From positions 59,453,449 to 59,517,448 of the forward strand of contig CM072810.1 in NCBI GenBank assembly GCA_037013495.1: a stretch of 64,000 nucleotides of DNA, given 5' to 3'. Origin of the DNA: Hippophae tibetana (lineage: Eukaryota > Streptophyta > Magnoliopsida > Rosales > Elaeagnaceae). Positions 11,438 to 24,300 of this stretch are shown here, in pieces. Every line of letters starts with the position of its first letter. Positions within the stretch are counted from its first letter, which is position 1. The notes beneath the pieces are model-generated. The model was not told the origin of the DNA, searched no databases, and worked only from the letters and a program-made list of their open reading frames with translations. Made by a program: the position numbers and the translations under genes.

Positions 11438-12873
11438 AAATACATATGTTAGTCACATGTGGAAATTATATCATAAATTGATACATTTTTTAAATATAAA
11501 TATCACTAATATATCACCTTACAAATAAGAGTAAAAGAGATAATAAAAATAAAATTATGATACTATTAAGATATCAAAGCTAACATGAATGATGTACTTG
11601 TAAAAGTGATTAGGTATAAATTTATGTTACCAATGGCATCCTCCAGGCATGTCAATTCTTGGGGGCCAATTCTTTCTGTTTTTATTTATCCTTACCTTCC
11701 ATTTTTCCGTGTCTGTCTTAGTCTTGAGTCCTAGTCTTTATCTTGACCTTCTTTAAAATACGATTTTGGTGAATTTAATTTCTAAACTTGTTCCTTAGAA
11801 TGATACAATCTAAGCCAAACTAAATAAATAATTTTGAATGATACTAAAAATGGTCGCATATTTTTGCAAGGTACCTAAAAGGCAAAATCATAAAACAAAA
11901 CTTTGATTCACCAAAAGAAACGAACAATGAAACAAAAATCATTGTCAAGAACCACATGTTTGACCAATTTGGCAACTTATGCTTGCCTGGTATCCTTTTT
12001 GGCAAGCACCGGTTATCTTCTAGAAGAAAAAAACTATCATATTCCTAACAAAATTTAGATTAGCTGTTCACATAATTAAGAACTTATGCTTATGTGAACA
12101 AAGTTTTAGTTTCCTTCTAAAAATCATTTAATTGGTAGAAAGAGGTAGATGCAATGATGCTTTCTAATTGAAGAAAGAAACAAATATATATATATATTTG
12201 AAAAATTACGTAAAATAATATCTCAATAATATTAAACAGAATTTAATTAATTTGATTTTTTAATATTAAACGTGTCTAATAAACTAGAGTTAAACATAAT
12301 TAGTATCTAATTAGATAATATTAAATGTGAAATTTTTATGTTGACGTTTTTTTTATAGTAAAATTATATGAATTGAATATAAAGAACAATAATTTCATAA
12401 TTACAAATTTTGAAAGTATTATAAATATTATTTTATGAAATATATTTTTCTTTTCTGAACATATGGAACATAATGTTACGAATATCAGCAACATGTCAAA
12501 AAGTAAATTTTGTAACACTAAGTATGTCTATTCTCCATGCTTTCTTTGCAATTGTTGCATCGCCTGTCTCCCTTCAAATTTTTAAAAATTGCTGAGTCCT
12601 AAAACTAGGGAGTGGAGTTCTTATGAATTCTATTAGACTACTTATCTTCCACGAATACGATACTATGAAAGCATTTTAAAAAAAATACTTAATCTAATTG
12701 AATTTAAAATTGATGATTTATATATACTCACAAGTTATGAAAAAAGGACAACAAAATGCTCCCCAAAAATAGACAACAATCTTACATGAAGGGTATGAGT
12801 TATCAAGAATTATCACTAACATTCAACCACGAAATTCACAAACAACATTGAGACTACCTCAACATAGATCATA
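11438..12873. other. AT-rich intergenic DNA, no gene
   Basis: No convincing coding frame. A short AT run lies near 12184-12198. I see no repeat family that I can name. Confidence 0.5.
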
Positions 12874-12878
12874 TATAT

Positions 12879-13077
12879 TGTTAGAAATACTTAATGATTG
12901 TATTCGATTCTATGTTTAAATGAATATATATTGTGCCTTTATATAGGAGTTACAAGTAAACTAAATATGTCTAAAGTAACTAGATATAGATATGCTTAAA
13001 GTAAATAGATATACATTAACATATATATATATATATATACATATATACATTAATTTGTTACTAGATATACATCAACA
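12879..13077 (-). repeat. 3' LTR of copia B (199 bp)
   Basis: Nearly identical to 13812-13979 but about 31 bases longer. The difference comes from an extra copy of a short CTAAAGTAA-containing segment and a longer AT run near 13020-13040. It ends ...CAACA at 13077. Confidence 0.88.
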
Positions 13078-13090
13078 GTCCCACTCAAAC

Positions 13091-13531
13091 TCAAGGTGGA
13101 TGTGAGACCAACTTGAGGTTGTCAACCAAATTACGAGTGCATCCTTTGGCAAGTGCCTTAGTGAAGATATCTGCAAGTTGATTGTTCGAGGAAATGGGGA
13201 AAAGCTTGAGAGCACTATGGACAAGATGAGAGTGAATAAAGTGACAATCAATCTTGATGTGTTTAGTCCGTTCATGGAAGATATCGTTATGAGCAATATA
13301 AATAGCACTTTGACTGTCACAATAAAGGGGAGTAGCAGAGGATGTGGACACACTCAAATTCTTAAGAAGACATCGTAGCCAAAGGAGCTCAAATGTGGTA
13401 TCTGTCAAAAGGTTTTTAGAGCAAGATTCACGGTGGCGTTTGATTTCAGTGGTGGCGTGTAAAAAGATGTGTAATTTATTTGAGCGGTGCGTAAGGGAGT
13501 GTGCAGTGTCTAATGATTGTGATACATCCAC
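13091..13531 (-). CDS. Leader-RNase H fusion ORF of copia B (146 aa)
   Basis: An uninterrupted 146-residue frame on the minus strand. The first ~50 residues do not resemble a known copia domain and probably derive from leader sequence. The rest is the C-terminal part of a copia RNase H: YCDSQSAIYIAHN, HERTKHIKIDCH and QLADIFTKAL are all family hallmarks. Part of the RNase H fold is missing upstream, so the product is unlikely to be an active nuclease. The frame stays open although the rest of pol has been lost. It could be a young deletion derivative or an open frame by chance; nothing shows it is translated. Confidence 0.7.
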   Translation of the reverse strand: MDVSQSLDTAHSLTHRSNKLHIFLHATTEIKRHRESCSKNLLTDTTFELLWLRCLLKNLSVSTSSATPLYCDSQSAIYIAHNDIFHERTKHIKIDCHFIHSHLVHSALKLFPISSNNQLADIFTKALAKGCTRNLVDNLKLVSHPP

Positions 13532-13794
13532 AGTTGTGTAGATCTGGTTGATCCGATCACAGTGGTATTTGCAGAAATATTATCGGAGCAAGATATACGG
13601 CAACAACAATGATTACAGTGGTTTGTGTGGTGTAGGGACTCCTTAACAACAACGATTGTAAGCCCAGAACCTAAGGACAACGGCTGAAAGATGTCGGAGG
13701 TTTAACAGTGAGTGGTTGTAGCGGTTATTATGACAGCGGAAGTTATAAGGGTGGAGTAACACCAAAAAAGACAAGACTGCTAGAAAGATAAGAG
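13532..13794 (-). other. Leader region of copia B
   Basis: Non-coding 263-bp stretch between the primer binding site and the RNase H fusion frame. It is richer in G and C than its surroundings and contains recurring short ACAGTGGT/CAACAACA-type words. It probably holds RNA packaging signals, by analogy with other copia leaders. Confidence 0.5.
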
Positions 13795-13811
13795 CAATGG
13801 CTCTGATACCA
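13795..13811 (-). other. Primer binding site of copia B
   Basis: Minus strand reads TGGTATCAGAGCCATTG immediately inside the 5' LTR. It is an exact match to the initiator-methionine tRNA complement used by plant copia elements. Confidence 0.9.
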
Positions 13812-13979
13812 TGTTAGAAATACTTAATGATTGTATTCTTTTCTATGTTTAAATGAATATACATGGTGCCTTTATATAGGAGTTACGAGTAAACTAGATA
13901 TAGATATGGCTAAAGTAAATAGATATATATTAACATATATATATATATACATTAATCTGTTACTAGATATGCATTAACA
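13812..13979 (-). repeat. 5' LTR of copia B (168 bp) with TATA box
   Basis: Starts TGTTAG at 13812 and ends TTAACA at 13979. On the minus strand it contains CCTATATAAAGGCAC near 13867-13881, a strong TATA-box candidate for the element's own transcript. Confidence 0.88.
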
Positions 13980-13984
13980 TATAT

Positions 13985-14799
13985 CATGACCTCTACATAG
14001 CATGTTAGGGCAAGCCATACGCACCTATAAAAAAAATTACCCACCACTTTATCCTATCAGCAATCATTAATTTAGAAACTCTTCATTTGGTTATTTCACT
14101 CATGCTCCAATCAAGTGTCATAGATGATAGGTTCACACATCTCTACACAATTTTGCTTGATTCTATCTCTAACCACGACTATATCTCCACTAACATAACA
14201 TAACTGGGAAAATAACTGTTACAATTTTATCAAGATATCGATCCTTTTCATGGCCATTTTTTAAAATGGCTCCATATTGGCATGGTGATTGTACTAGTTT
14301 GTTAGCAATTCTCCTTCATTTTTGGTGTAACATTCAAATTTTTAGTACAAAAATCCATGAAGATCGTATTTAAAAAACCACTAGTTGTTGGCTCAAGTGT
14401 GTCAACAATGCTCTAGCTTATGGTGACCCACTCTAGCTATATATATTACTTCTAAAATACAAGCAAAAATCTAAGGTATACATTCTATCCTTACCTCGAT
14501 ATCTGACATGACTGAGAGCCCTGTTCAAGTGGCCACTTAACCAACTTAAGTTATAAAAAAATTCATATTTAAGTGAATTTTTATTTTATTTTATAGAGAA
14601 AAGTGGATGTGTCTTAGATTAATCCCTTAAGATTATAAGTAGTGTTTAAGGAAAAATTATATTATATAATGTTTTTATATTAAAATATATTTTAATTGAC
14701 ATCACTTTTAATATAAGGAATCAAATGACACTAATGATCTAATTTAAAAGACTTTTATTACATGTTCCCAATTTTATATAATCCAATTCTAAAAAAAAA
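13985..14799. other. Intergenic DNA left of the gypsy element, no gene
   Basis: Mixed composition to ~14560, then AT-rich. Nothing recognised. The missing part of the gypsy 5' LTR should have been here; its place is taken by unrelated AT-rich sequence. Confidence 0.4.
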
Positions 14800-14890
14800 G
14801 GATATGAGTATTATCTTCTCTCTAACATCTCACTAGAACCTATAACGTATAAGCAATTCTCCAAACAATTAGCACTCACCATGGGGCATT
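14800..14890 (+). repeat. Possible end fragment of gypsy 5' LTR
   Basis: GATATGAGTATTATCTTCTC and the ~80 bases after it align by eye with the stretch starting near 36056 in the 3' LTR. Shared words include TATTATCTTCTCT, TAACAT and AGAACC/AAAACC. The rest of the 5' LTR is not found. Confidence 0.4.
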
Positions 14891-15689
14891 AAATCTTTCT
14901 AAGAAGAATCAGCTAGTAGGAAAATTCACTCATATCATCATAACCAATCCTCATTCCTATCCTGAATCAAGAAATAGTCTAGTTTAACTAATTTTGGATT
15001 TTGACCTTAACAATCATTTACCCCATATCTCACTGGCCATCACATCTCATCGAGGTCTGGGGTATGACTCCACACAACCTGTAGTCCGCAATAGTATGCC
15101 AAGAATGACCAAAATTGTTCCATGTAGAACCAATTTTGTTAGCTATATTTCTAAAAGCTCATCTCACAAAAAAGATGTGAAATTGGGGAGCCTTCAATAA
15201 CAAGTGGCGGAATTAAAATAAGCTTTTATGAGATCTTAAATGGATAACAAAGAAATAAGATCATAATTGATATAGGAAGATTGCTTGGAGGAGACAGAAA
15301 GCTCATTCAAGATAACTACCCCTTTCGTAAGACCAAACAAACCGACAAGATCAAAAAACACTTCCAAGGATCCATTTAGATATCCCAATTAGTATCGAGC
15401 GAATACCTTTTATGAACAACCCACACTCGCAACTCTAGCTCTAGAACTTATATACACATCCTACCAACATCCTATACATAATACATCCCAACAATTACTA
15501 GAACCTTTTGATTTAGAAAACTCTATTCCAAGGGACGCCAAACCCAACCTAAACCGCCCAATAGTAACTTCGATGAAAATTTCAAAGAAATGGAGGAGAA
15601 AATAGAGGCAAAGGTGAACAATTCACTTAAAAATCAAGGAAAACATCATCCCTTGAGTGATATCAAAATTGTGTGTGAATAGTTTTCGA
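14891..15689 (+). other. Gypsy leader region, no recognised gene
   Basis: About 800 bp between the LTR end and gag. It includes a 68-codon open frame at 14994-15200 with no recognisable domain, probably chance. Confidence 0.4.
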
Positions 15690-16620
15690 CTGCACCTTTC
15701 TCTAATGATATTGAGCTAATAACACTACATCCAGAATTCTCTACCCTAGTATTTCCCTTCTACAAGGGGAAAAAATATCCAATGGTGCATGTAATTCACT
15801 TCAATATGGCTATGGCGACTATAAGCATCTCAAAAAATAAGAAGGAGGCTATGTACAGTAAATATTAGCTATCACCTTTCAGGAAATAACACAATAATGG
15901 TTCATTAAGTTACTGCCCAAGAGTATAAAAAGCTTTATGCTTTGCTAAAAAATTTCATCACTAACTACACTTGTAACAAGTTGATAAGAAAGGAATCTCA
16001 TCATCTTTTTTTAATCATTTAGGAGAATAATGAGACCATAGAAACCTATATGAGGAGGTTTCAAATAGTAAAAATGGAAATCTTGTAGTGCCTAGACTCT
16101 ATTACTATAAAGGCCTTCCACAATGGGATTAAGAGAGATATGGGCCTATTCATTGAGTTGACCAAAACTACTCCATGATCCCTAGATATGATCTACAAAA
16201 AGGCCTAGAAGTTTGTCAATATGGAAAGAGAATTGAAGTCAACAAAAAGTTTATTAAATCAAACATTAGACAATCTTTCGTGTTAAATAAGAAGAACAGA
16301 TGAAACCTTATAAGGACAAGCACCATAATCCTTCTCGTTTCAAACCAGTGATAACATCCAGGGGGAGACTTGGGACGTGGGGGGCGTTGTCTTCTTTTAG
16401 AGATTCACCATTATATGTATCATTAACTGAAGTTGTACAACGAATGGAACGTATAAATCAAGTAAAATTTCCATAACCTATGAGAGTCCCATTTAGAGAC
16501 CCAAAAAAGTATTGCGCTTTTCATAAAGACACAGGTCATTAGAGAAAAGATTGAAGACATCTTAAGTGGAAAATTGATCATCTTCTATCGAAAGGACATT
16601 TGAAAGATTTGGTTGATAGA
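15690..16620 (+). pseudogene. Gypsy gag, broken
   Basis: Pieces in shifting frames show the gypsy retrotransposon gag pattern. There is a lead-in near 15690-15800, then ENNETIETYMRRFQIVKME near 16026-16080 (the Q...E...Y..RF motif), then a decayed knuckle YCAFHKDTGH near 16510-16545. KWKIDHLLSKGHLKDL follows the knuckle. The expected final cysteine of the knuckle is a stop codon. Numerous stops mean no capsid protein can be made. Confidence 0.75.
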
Positions 16621-19600
16621 AATAGAGGTCCAAGGGGAGGGAACATGGATATTCCCCTTAATCGAAGAGAATTTATCCCTTATAATTTTGTTCCTTCTGA
16701 AAAAAACAGGTCCCTCAAAGAGATGTGTGGGTAATTCATATCAGTTATGGTGGACCAATAATGCCAGGTCATTCTATCAATTCAAGGAAGGAAGGTATGC
16801 ACGTGAAGTGAGAGATTCATATAAACCCATTTATAGTTTGAAAAGTGAAGGACCTATTTTCCCCATTATTTTTTAAGGAAGGGAAGTTCTATGATCTCAA
16901 GATAATCCTTTTTTCATCAGTGTCAATATCACATATTGTGAAGAACGTAGAATTTTGGAGGACAATGGTAGTTGTTCTAATTTTTTGTACCTATCCTCAT
17001 TATTGGATATGGGAATAAACCCCAAGGAAATTACACAACAAAAAATTTCACTTGAGGGTTTTAATGGCAACATGACCATGTTTGGAAGGACTATATGTCT
17101 CTCAGTTTCCATGGAATGAGCAATCATACTTATCAATTTCATATTATTGAACACCCCTACCTCTTATAATGCGGTATTGGGCATATCTTGGATCCATATG
17201 ATGAGATCTATTCCATTCACTTATCATCAACTTATTAAATACCCCATAGTTGATTGGATAAAAGAAATAAGAGGAGAGCAGGATAAGGCAAGAAGTTGTT
17301 ACAATTCTGCCATGAAAAGTGCATTACCCTCAGAATCCAAATAGCAACCAAAAATTAGGTGACATGTGAACCCTAAGGCTACACAGCTAATTAGAAGTCG
17401 GGCTATGACAGCAGCTCTAAAAGACTATGAATTAATACTAGTTGGAGGCCCAAGAGACAACATGTCTTTAAAAATTAATTCTAAACTTCTGATTGAGATA
17501 AGAGCTACTTTGATTAAGTTCTTGAAGAGTAATATTGACCCATTTTCTTAGAAACTAGAAGACATTTCAAGCATTGATCCTTTCATCATATCTTATGAAT
17601 TCAATGTTAACCACACCAAAAAAACCAGTGAAGTAAAGAAAAAGGAGATTTGAATGAGAAAAAAAGTGACATCATGAAGAAGAAGGTCAAGTCTTTAAAG
17701 AGTGTAGGCTGGGTTCATGAAGTCGATTATCTAACATGGTTATCAAATGTTATTTTTGAAAACAAGGTAGGAGGAGATTACAAAATGTGTGTCGACTTTA
17801 CAAACGTCAACACATCTATATCAAAGGATTTTTTTTCTTTTCCAAACATTGACCAGCTAGTAGATACCACAACTAGTTTTGAAACAATAAGTTTCATGGA
17901 CACATATTGAGGATACCATCAAATCCAAATGCATCTCAAAGATAAAGAAAACATGTCATTCATCACTGAGAAAGGGACATATTGTTATACAAAGATGCCT
18001 TTTAGTTTAAAGAATGTGGTTCCTACTTATCAAAGGTTGGTAAAAAAATATGTTTGAAGACAAAATCGGCCAAAGAATGGAAGTCTATAGTTAAAAGAAA
18101 AATTGCTAAAGCGACCTCTTATATTTGGAAGAAGTCTTTCTCATAATAAGAAGTTACCATATATGACTCAATCCTAAAAAGTGTGTATTTAGAGTAACAT
18201 TGGGGAAGTTCATGGGATAGCTAGTGTCTTCTCGAGGGATAGAGGCCAACCCCAATAAAATTACAACTCTTATGAATATGAGGTCATCAAGTTGCATTAA
18301 AGAGGTCCAACAACTAAATGGGCATATAACAGTACTAAGTCATTTCGTTTCCAAGTGTAAAGAGAAATGTTTTCCATTTTTTTAGTTGTTGAAGAAAAAT
18401 AAGGAGTATGTATGGAGTGAAGAATATGAACTATCCTTATAATCCATCAAATAGTACCTTGGAAAATCACCCTTTTTAACAGATCCTACCATTGATAAGG
18501 TTTTACATATGTATATGTTCTTCATGGATAAAGCGGTCAATGTCATAATTATGGTTGATAGAGAGTGGAGGCAATAACTAGTCTACTATGTGAGACATTA
18601 TGTGATGGAACCACAACAATGATATCCTCCATTGGATAAGGCAACTTTTATAGTGAGAATAGGCTCATAAGGTGGAAATCCTTACATCTTACCTAGTGAA
18701 TAATATTTTGGGAAAACCAGACTAATCTAGTCATCTTTCTCAAATAGCCATTGAGTTGAGCGAATCTAAAATATAATATAAATCATTATCCGTAATCAAA
18801 GAACAAGCTCTTGCTAGTTTTATTTTTGAATGAACTAAGGAGTCCATAGTTGAATCAGAAGCTCAGTTACCTGTGTTAGTCGTAGTAGCATCAATTTCAG
18901 ATTCATGAAAGGTATATGTGAATGGTGTGAGAAATTCAAAGGGATCTGGAGTCAAAAAAATTATATTCACTGCCATAGAAGGACTAATAAAGTAGTGTAT
19001 TAATATCACTTTTCAAGCAACGAATAATGTTATGGAGTATAAAACATTACTGCTAGCCTTGTACCAATTGAAGCCCTTGGAAGCAAAAAGGGTGTTGATC
19101 TGTAGTGACTCACGACTTGTAGTAAATTAAGTCAATAATAAGTTTAAGGTTAAGGAAGAAAGGATGAAGCGTTACCTTCAAGAAGTGGAATACGAAATTG
19201 TGAGTTTTGAAGCATATGAGATCAAACATATACCATAAGGGTTTGCACATGCATATTCCTTGGCCACTTTGGCATCAATGGTAACTTTTAAATTGGAGAG
19301 AGTTATTCTCATTTCATGCCTATCAGGGCCAAGCATAATAGAAGGGGAGGATAAGGAGAAAGAGCAAGGAAGTACCAACTTCGTAACACATATCTTGTGG
19401 TTGACCTATACATGTATTATCTCATCCAAGACACTTTGTGAGCTAACAAGGATGAGGCACGGAAAATTGTAACAAAGTAAAAAAAATACACCATTATCCA
19501 AGGAGCACTCTATAGAAAAACTAGTGTCGACCATGGTTGAAATGTTTACCTAGTCAAGAAGCACATGCAATTTTGGGTGAACTACATGAAGGGTAAGGTG

Positions 19601-20640
19601 GTGCCCACTTAGAAGGTAGAACCCTTTCTCAAAGAATTATTTGACAAATTTATTATTGGCCTACCCTTCAAAAGGATTGCGTTGACCCTAACAAAAAATG
19701 TGACATATGCGAGAGACATGTTAATATCCCTCATTAGCCAACTAGCAACTTGAAATCTATAGTCAGCCTATAACCATGCCAAAAGTGGGGTTTGGATATA
19801 GACGGTCCATTACTTCTTTCTTCTAGATAACGAAATTTTTTAATGGTAGTGATAGATTACTTTTCAAAGTAGATAGAGGTTAAACCGTTGGAAAAAATCC
19901 AAGAAAATGATGTTCACAAGTTCATTTGGTGTAACATGGTATAAGGTTCAGTTTACCATGTGAGCTAGTCATAGATAATGGTAGTTATTTCACAGATCAT
20001 GGTTGGTTTCCTTTTATGAAGAGATGGGGATAAAGTTGTCACATTCGACTCCTTACAAGCCACAAGCCAATACCTAAGCGGAATCATGGAACAAAAATCT
20101 TATCAAAACATCACAAAAGCGATTAAAGGGAGCTAAAAGAAAATGGGTTGAGGAATTACTAGCATTATTTGGAAAATAAGAACAATCCCTAGGATGACAA
20201 CAAAGGAGGGCCTATTCTCTTCCATATATGGAACAGAAGTAGTAATCCCTTCTAAGATACAAGAACCCACCATTTAATTCAAAATAATACAAGGGGATAA
20301 TGATGATCTGAGAAGAGATGACATTTTGTTAGCTAAAGAGAAAACGGAGATCACTTTGATAAGAATTGAGTCACAAAAAAGAATAATTTAAAAGTTATAC
20401 AATCGAATCCGTTAAGCACAAAAACTTTAGTGTAAGGGATTGGGTCCTAGGGAAAGCATTGGGAAATAATGTAGAAATTACCTCTGGAAAGTTTACTGTA
20501 ACATGGGAAGTCCCATATAAAATATATGAGATCAATCTAGAAGGTTCATATTGAATAGAAAGTTAAGAAAGAATAGAATTTTTAAGCTAAAATAGTGAAC
20601 ATCTAAAGAAATACTATGTATAAAGTGTCGATCAAATTGA
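16621..20640 (+). pseudogene. Gypsy pol (protease, RT, RNase H, integrase), broken
   Basis: Protease region: DNGSCSNFLYLSS near 16960, then SYNAVLGISWIHMM near 17160-17200. Reverse transcriptase: YKMCVDFTNVNTS near 17780 and DQLVDTTTSFETISFMDTY near 17850-17906. GTYCYTKMPFSLKN is near 17975 and SSRGIEANPNK near 18225; the catalytic YVDD position near 18090 has decayed. RNase H pieces span ~18900-19290. The integrase zinc region CDICERHVNIPH is near 19700, with WGLDIDGPLL and VIDYFSK near 19790-19870 and a C-terminal tail to ~20600. Stops occur every few dozen codons. This is an old, dead copy. Confidence 0.88.
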
Positions 20641-20697
20641 ATTATAAATATGCCTCCTTTGAATCTTTTAAGTGTTTTCATTATTCTCACAAAAAAC

Positions 20698-21210
20698 TAA
20701 TGCGATAACCCCCAACTAAAGAGTGAGGTTTCCAAATGAACCCTACCACTTGAGATTCTAGATAAGTGGTGTGATGCCCATTCTAAGAAAGAGTCTTGAG
20801 TTTACAAATGTTAACACCCTTTTAGGAATTGCATACAGGGGTTGGGTTCAATTTTACCCTTGTATTTTTCCTATCTTGTGAAAAATTAATGCAATAACCC
20901 CTAAATATGGAGTGAGGTGGCCAAATGGACCTCTCCATTAGGATGTGGGATGAGGGGGGTGATGCTTGTCCTAAGAAAGGGTCTTGTGTTCACAAATGTA
21001 AACCCCCTCTTTGAGAGTCGTATATAGGGATTGCATTCAATTTCACCCTTATATGTCTTATAAAACATTAACATGATAACCCCCAAGTATGGAGTGAGGT
21101 AGCCAAATGGACCCCTACTTGGGATACAAGATAAAAGGTGTGACGCTCACCCTAAGGTAGTGTATTGAGTTCAAAAATGTGAACCTTTTTTTTATATATA
21201 AAATGCATAC
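20698..21210. repeat. Three ~185-bp tandem repeats downstream of gypsy pol
   Basis: GATAACCCCCAA-type anchors at 20704, 20893 and 21075 give periods of 189 and 182 bp. Each unit carries GGAGTGAGGT..CCAAATG, then a GGTGTGATGC-type word, then a TCTTG(A/T)GTT..ACAAATGT(T/A)AAC word. The third unit is partial. Tandem repeats in the 3' untranslated part are common in large Tat-lineage gypsy elements. Confidence 0.85.
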
Positions 21211-21369
21211 CAAGGTAAAACAATTTATTCTTAGACGATTTTGATATTTGAATTACATCCGATAAATGGAAAGATTACAAGTCAAATACATATTCCAACT
21301 ATTACATTTTAACAAGGATGTGATTCGATACTTTTAGAAATAGGAGTCTCGAGAGAATTCTTCTACAAT

Positions 21370-24300
21370 GCCCTTTGTTTCCAATACTCAGCTACTTTAC
21401 GTAGTTCATCCCTTTCTTTTTTGTATTTATTGCTTCGACTAAGTGCTTTAGTTAATTCATTGCGGGTGTTATTCAACTCTTGCTCCATGGCTTCAAAGCA
21501 AGCATTTAGATTGCACAATTATTGATCAAAAAGTTCAGAAGTTTCTCAACAAGTCTTCACTTCTTACTCTAAATCTATGGCAATGGACAATGCCTATATA
21601 ATGAAAAATGTATTATAAAAAATAATTAGAAAATACATGTAGTGACATACATGATTATATATATCAATAACACGTTGTTCTATTAGGTACCATACACGGT
21701 GAGCAAGCACTTCAAAGTAGTGATAGACGTTTTCTTGGGCTTTGGTCTTACCAAACATTCTATTTTCAAACAAGTTATTCAGCGTGCTATTTTCACCATA
21801 CTCGTATGTAATAAGAAAAATGCTCTTGAGTGGACTAATTTCTACCCTAATGGATACAATTCAATTGGATGTGGTCATTAGTTTCCACAAAGATAGGTCT
21901 AGTGTGTTCCACAACAATAAGGTGGGTAGGTAGGCTCTCATTTGTACCGTATTCGGTGGTGGTAATGACCTGAAATTGATCTGAGACTATACATTTTTCT
22001 AAATCCATAGGAGAAGCGAGGAGAATAGGAGACTTCACAATTTCTTCAACTAATGAGGTAGTTAAATGTGGTGTTTGATTCACCTTGTCACTTAAGGATG
22101 GTGAAACAGGGTGATTTTTATTATCTAGTGGAACGATGTTTGTGGTGCAGGAAAAACATGACCCCATTTCTATCAAATCTATGAGTAGTCCATATGATTT
22201 ATGGCCTAATATTTATCTAATACGAGTTGATATTTTAGACAAGTCTGGCCTGGAATTCAAGAATTAGACTTAAAATTTCAAATTGTAAACTAAAAATCTA
22301 ATTGGATGGTTGAAGGAATATTCAGGATAAGAAATCAATTGACAGAAAACAACATATAAATAAAGGAAATTTTGAATACATTTATAAGCATTGAATCACT
22401 AAACAACAAATGTAAAGGGGCATAAATGCTAGTTTTATATTCAAAAACACATCATAGGTGTACAAAACACATTTACAAAAGAACCATCTATTACATCAAA
22501 ATCATAATACAATCCTAAATATGGAAGACTATCAATGATTCAGATGTTGGCAGTGATATCATAAAAGTAGAAGGCTCTACTAAGAGAAGCTTACAAGAAT
22601 AAGAAAAAATTAAGGGGTGGCTTCTTCAACCAATCATTCAATTTAGCCCTCATGCGTCACTTCTTCTATGCGGGTGATAGTAGCAAGGTCTAATGGATTT
22701 TTCCATTCTAATACTCCATCTGAGAGTTATCAGTATTTATCAAAGTTGTTCAATTTGGAATGAAAGGGTTTGCTTTGACCATTAAGAATGGATAACCCGT
22801 TCCTTGTGTCCTTAAGTGTTTCATATATTGAGTGGTCTCTAATCCCCTTTTTTTGTTTGTATTCTTTAGAATCTATTTGAATTTTACATTCTAATCTAGT
22901 TTTTGAAAGAAAAAAAAAAGGAATTGAAAAGGGTATTTCCTTGTTCCAGGATCCTTTATCTTTGCCTCGAGTCATTGGGTTTAGACATTACTTCAATGAT
23001 TTTGAATACTAACCATTGTAAAACATATGTCACCTAGGGCATAAGGGGCATGATGACTTGACATCATCCTTAATTTATCTAGTAAACTATTAGGGGCTTA
23101 TGTAGCCCATGCCTGATTTATCATATTCTAGGCTAGGGAAAAGGAGGATCCGAACAAAATCAATGAAACCAAAGAGATTTGAGTGAATGGAAAGGAAAAG
23201 AGAGGAATAATTTCACTTTAAAGACACACGTTATCAAACGAAACAAGTTTATAAAACTTATTATCTGTATGTAGATGGGAATAGAGAAAATTCAAAGTTA
23301 GAAATATTTAAAGCTAAAAAAGATATCATTTGATTTGAAAAATGTCTTGTGACTATTCTTTTTGCCTATAAATGATGGGATCGACCATTACGGTATATAA
23401 AAAAATAATCGATTTGAAAAAAATGTAAGAAATGAAATATCACTATAATTTTTTTATACATGTCAAAGTGATGGGAAAGAAAGAATATTTTCAACCTTTT
23501 TGGAATTACTAGAAAAAATGTTTATATTCACGATAGAAAAGCCATCCTCTAAAGAATTAGATAATAATTGGAGTTATCTTTTTTATTACCTTCCTTACAT
23601 AAGACTGAATCCATTCGATTTCTAAAATAAAAAGGACTTTGAAAAACATGTATTAGTTTGAAGTAAGAAACAATTAAATCCAGCTTCTCGACCTAGGTCT
23701 TCAGGCTACTTATCATAAAACTCACCCTACTTTTGTAAGCCTTGTTGCACTCTGCTTTGACCATCTCCACAAACTCAGACAATAAGTTCATCTACTCTTT
23801 TGTTGAAGTCATTTGATCTCTTAGAGAGCTCACTGTAGTTTTGACCTCATTAGTCACTTATTTGAAACTAGCTACTCTTTGTCCTTGCTCGAAGTAGTAA
23901 CTGTGTATTTTTCTTAGCTTCTCTGATTTATCAAGCAAGTTGCCTTAAAGCTTTAGGATTTTGGCCTTATTTTCAATGAAGAGAGCATCTTTGTTTTCAA
24001 TAACCTTTTGGTACTTCATTATTTGTAAGCGATTAGCTTGCACTTCACATTTGTATGCCCTGAGTGATAGCTCGCCCTCCCTTACGAATGATAAAATCTG
24101 GAAAACACAAGTGTTAGAAGATTCTAAGTATTACAACAATACAAAACGGGGTGCAAATCATGAAGTTGATTACTTAACTATATTAGAGGATAAACCATAA
24201 TCTCCTTGTTGGAAGCCCTTTCATTCAAACAAGTTTCTCTGACCCTAGCTCATTTAGTGTCACTCCTAAAGTGATTGAAAATATCCCTTATCAAGTCAAA

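Larger units (their letters stand above)
12879..13979 (-). mobile_element. Copia element B, 1.1-kb internally deleted, with intact target duplication
   Basis: Complete but miniature LTR element. LTRs are at 12879-13077 and 13812-13979, both TGTTAG...CAACA/TAACA. TATAT flanks both sides (12874-12878 and 13980-13984). The minus orientation is set by the primer binding site at 13795-13811, a polypurine tract next to 13078 (minus GAGTTTGAGTGGGAC) and the RNase H coding fragment. The internal part is only 734 bp and holds the leader fused to the C-terminal RNase H. Gag, protease, integrase and reverse transcriptase are all absent, so movement would need proteins supplied by another copia element. 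Confidence 0.9.
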
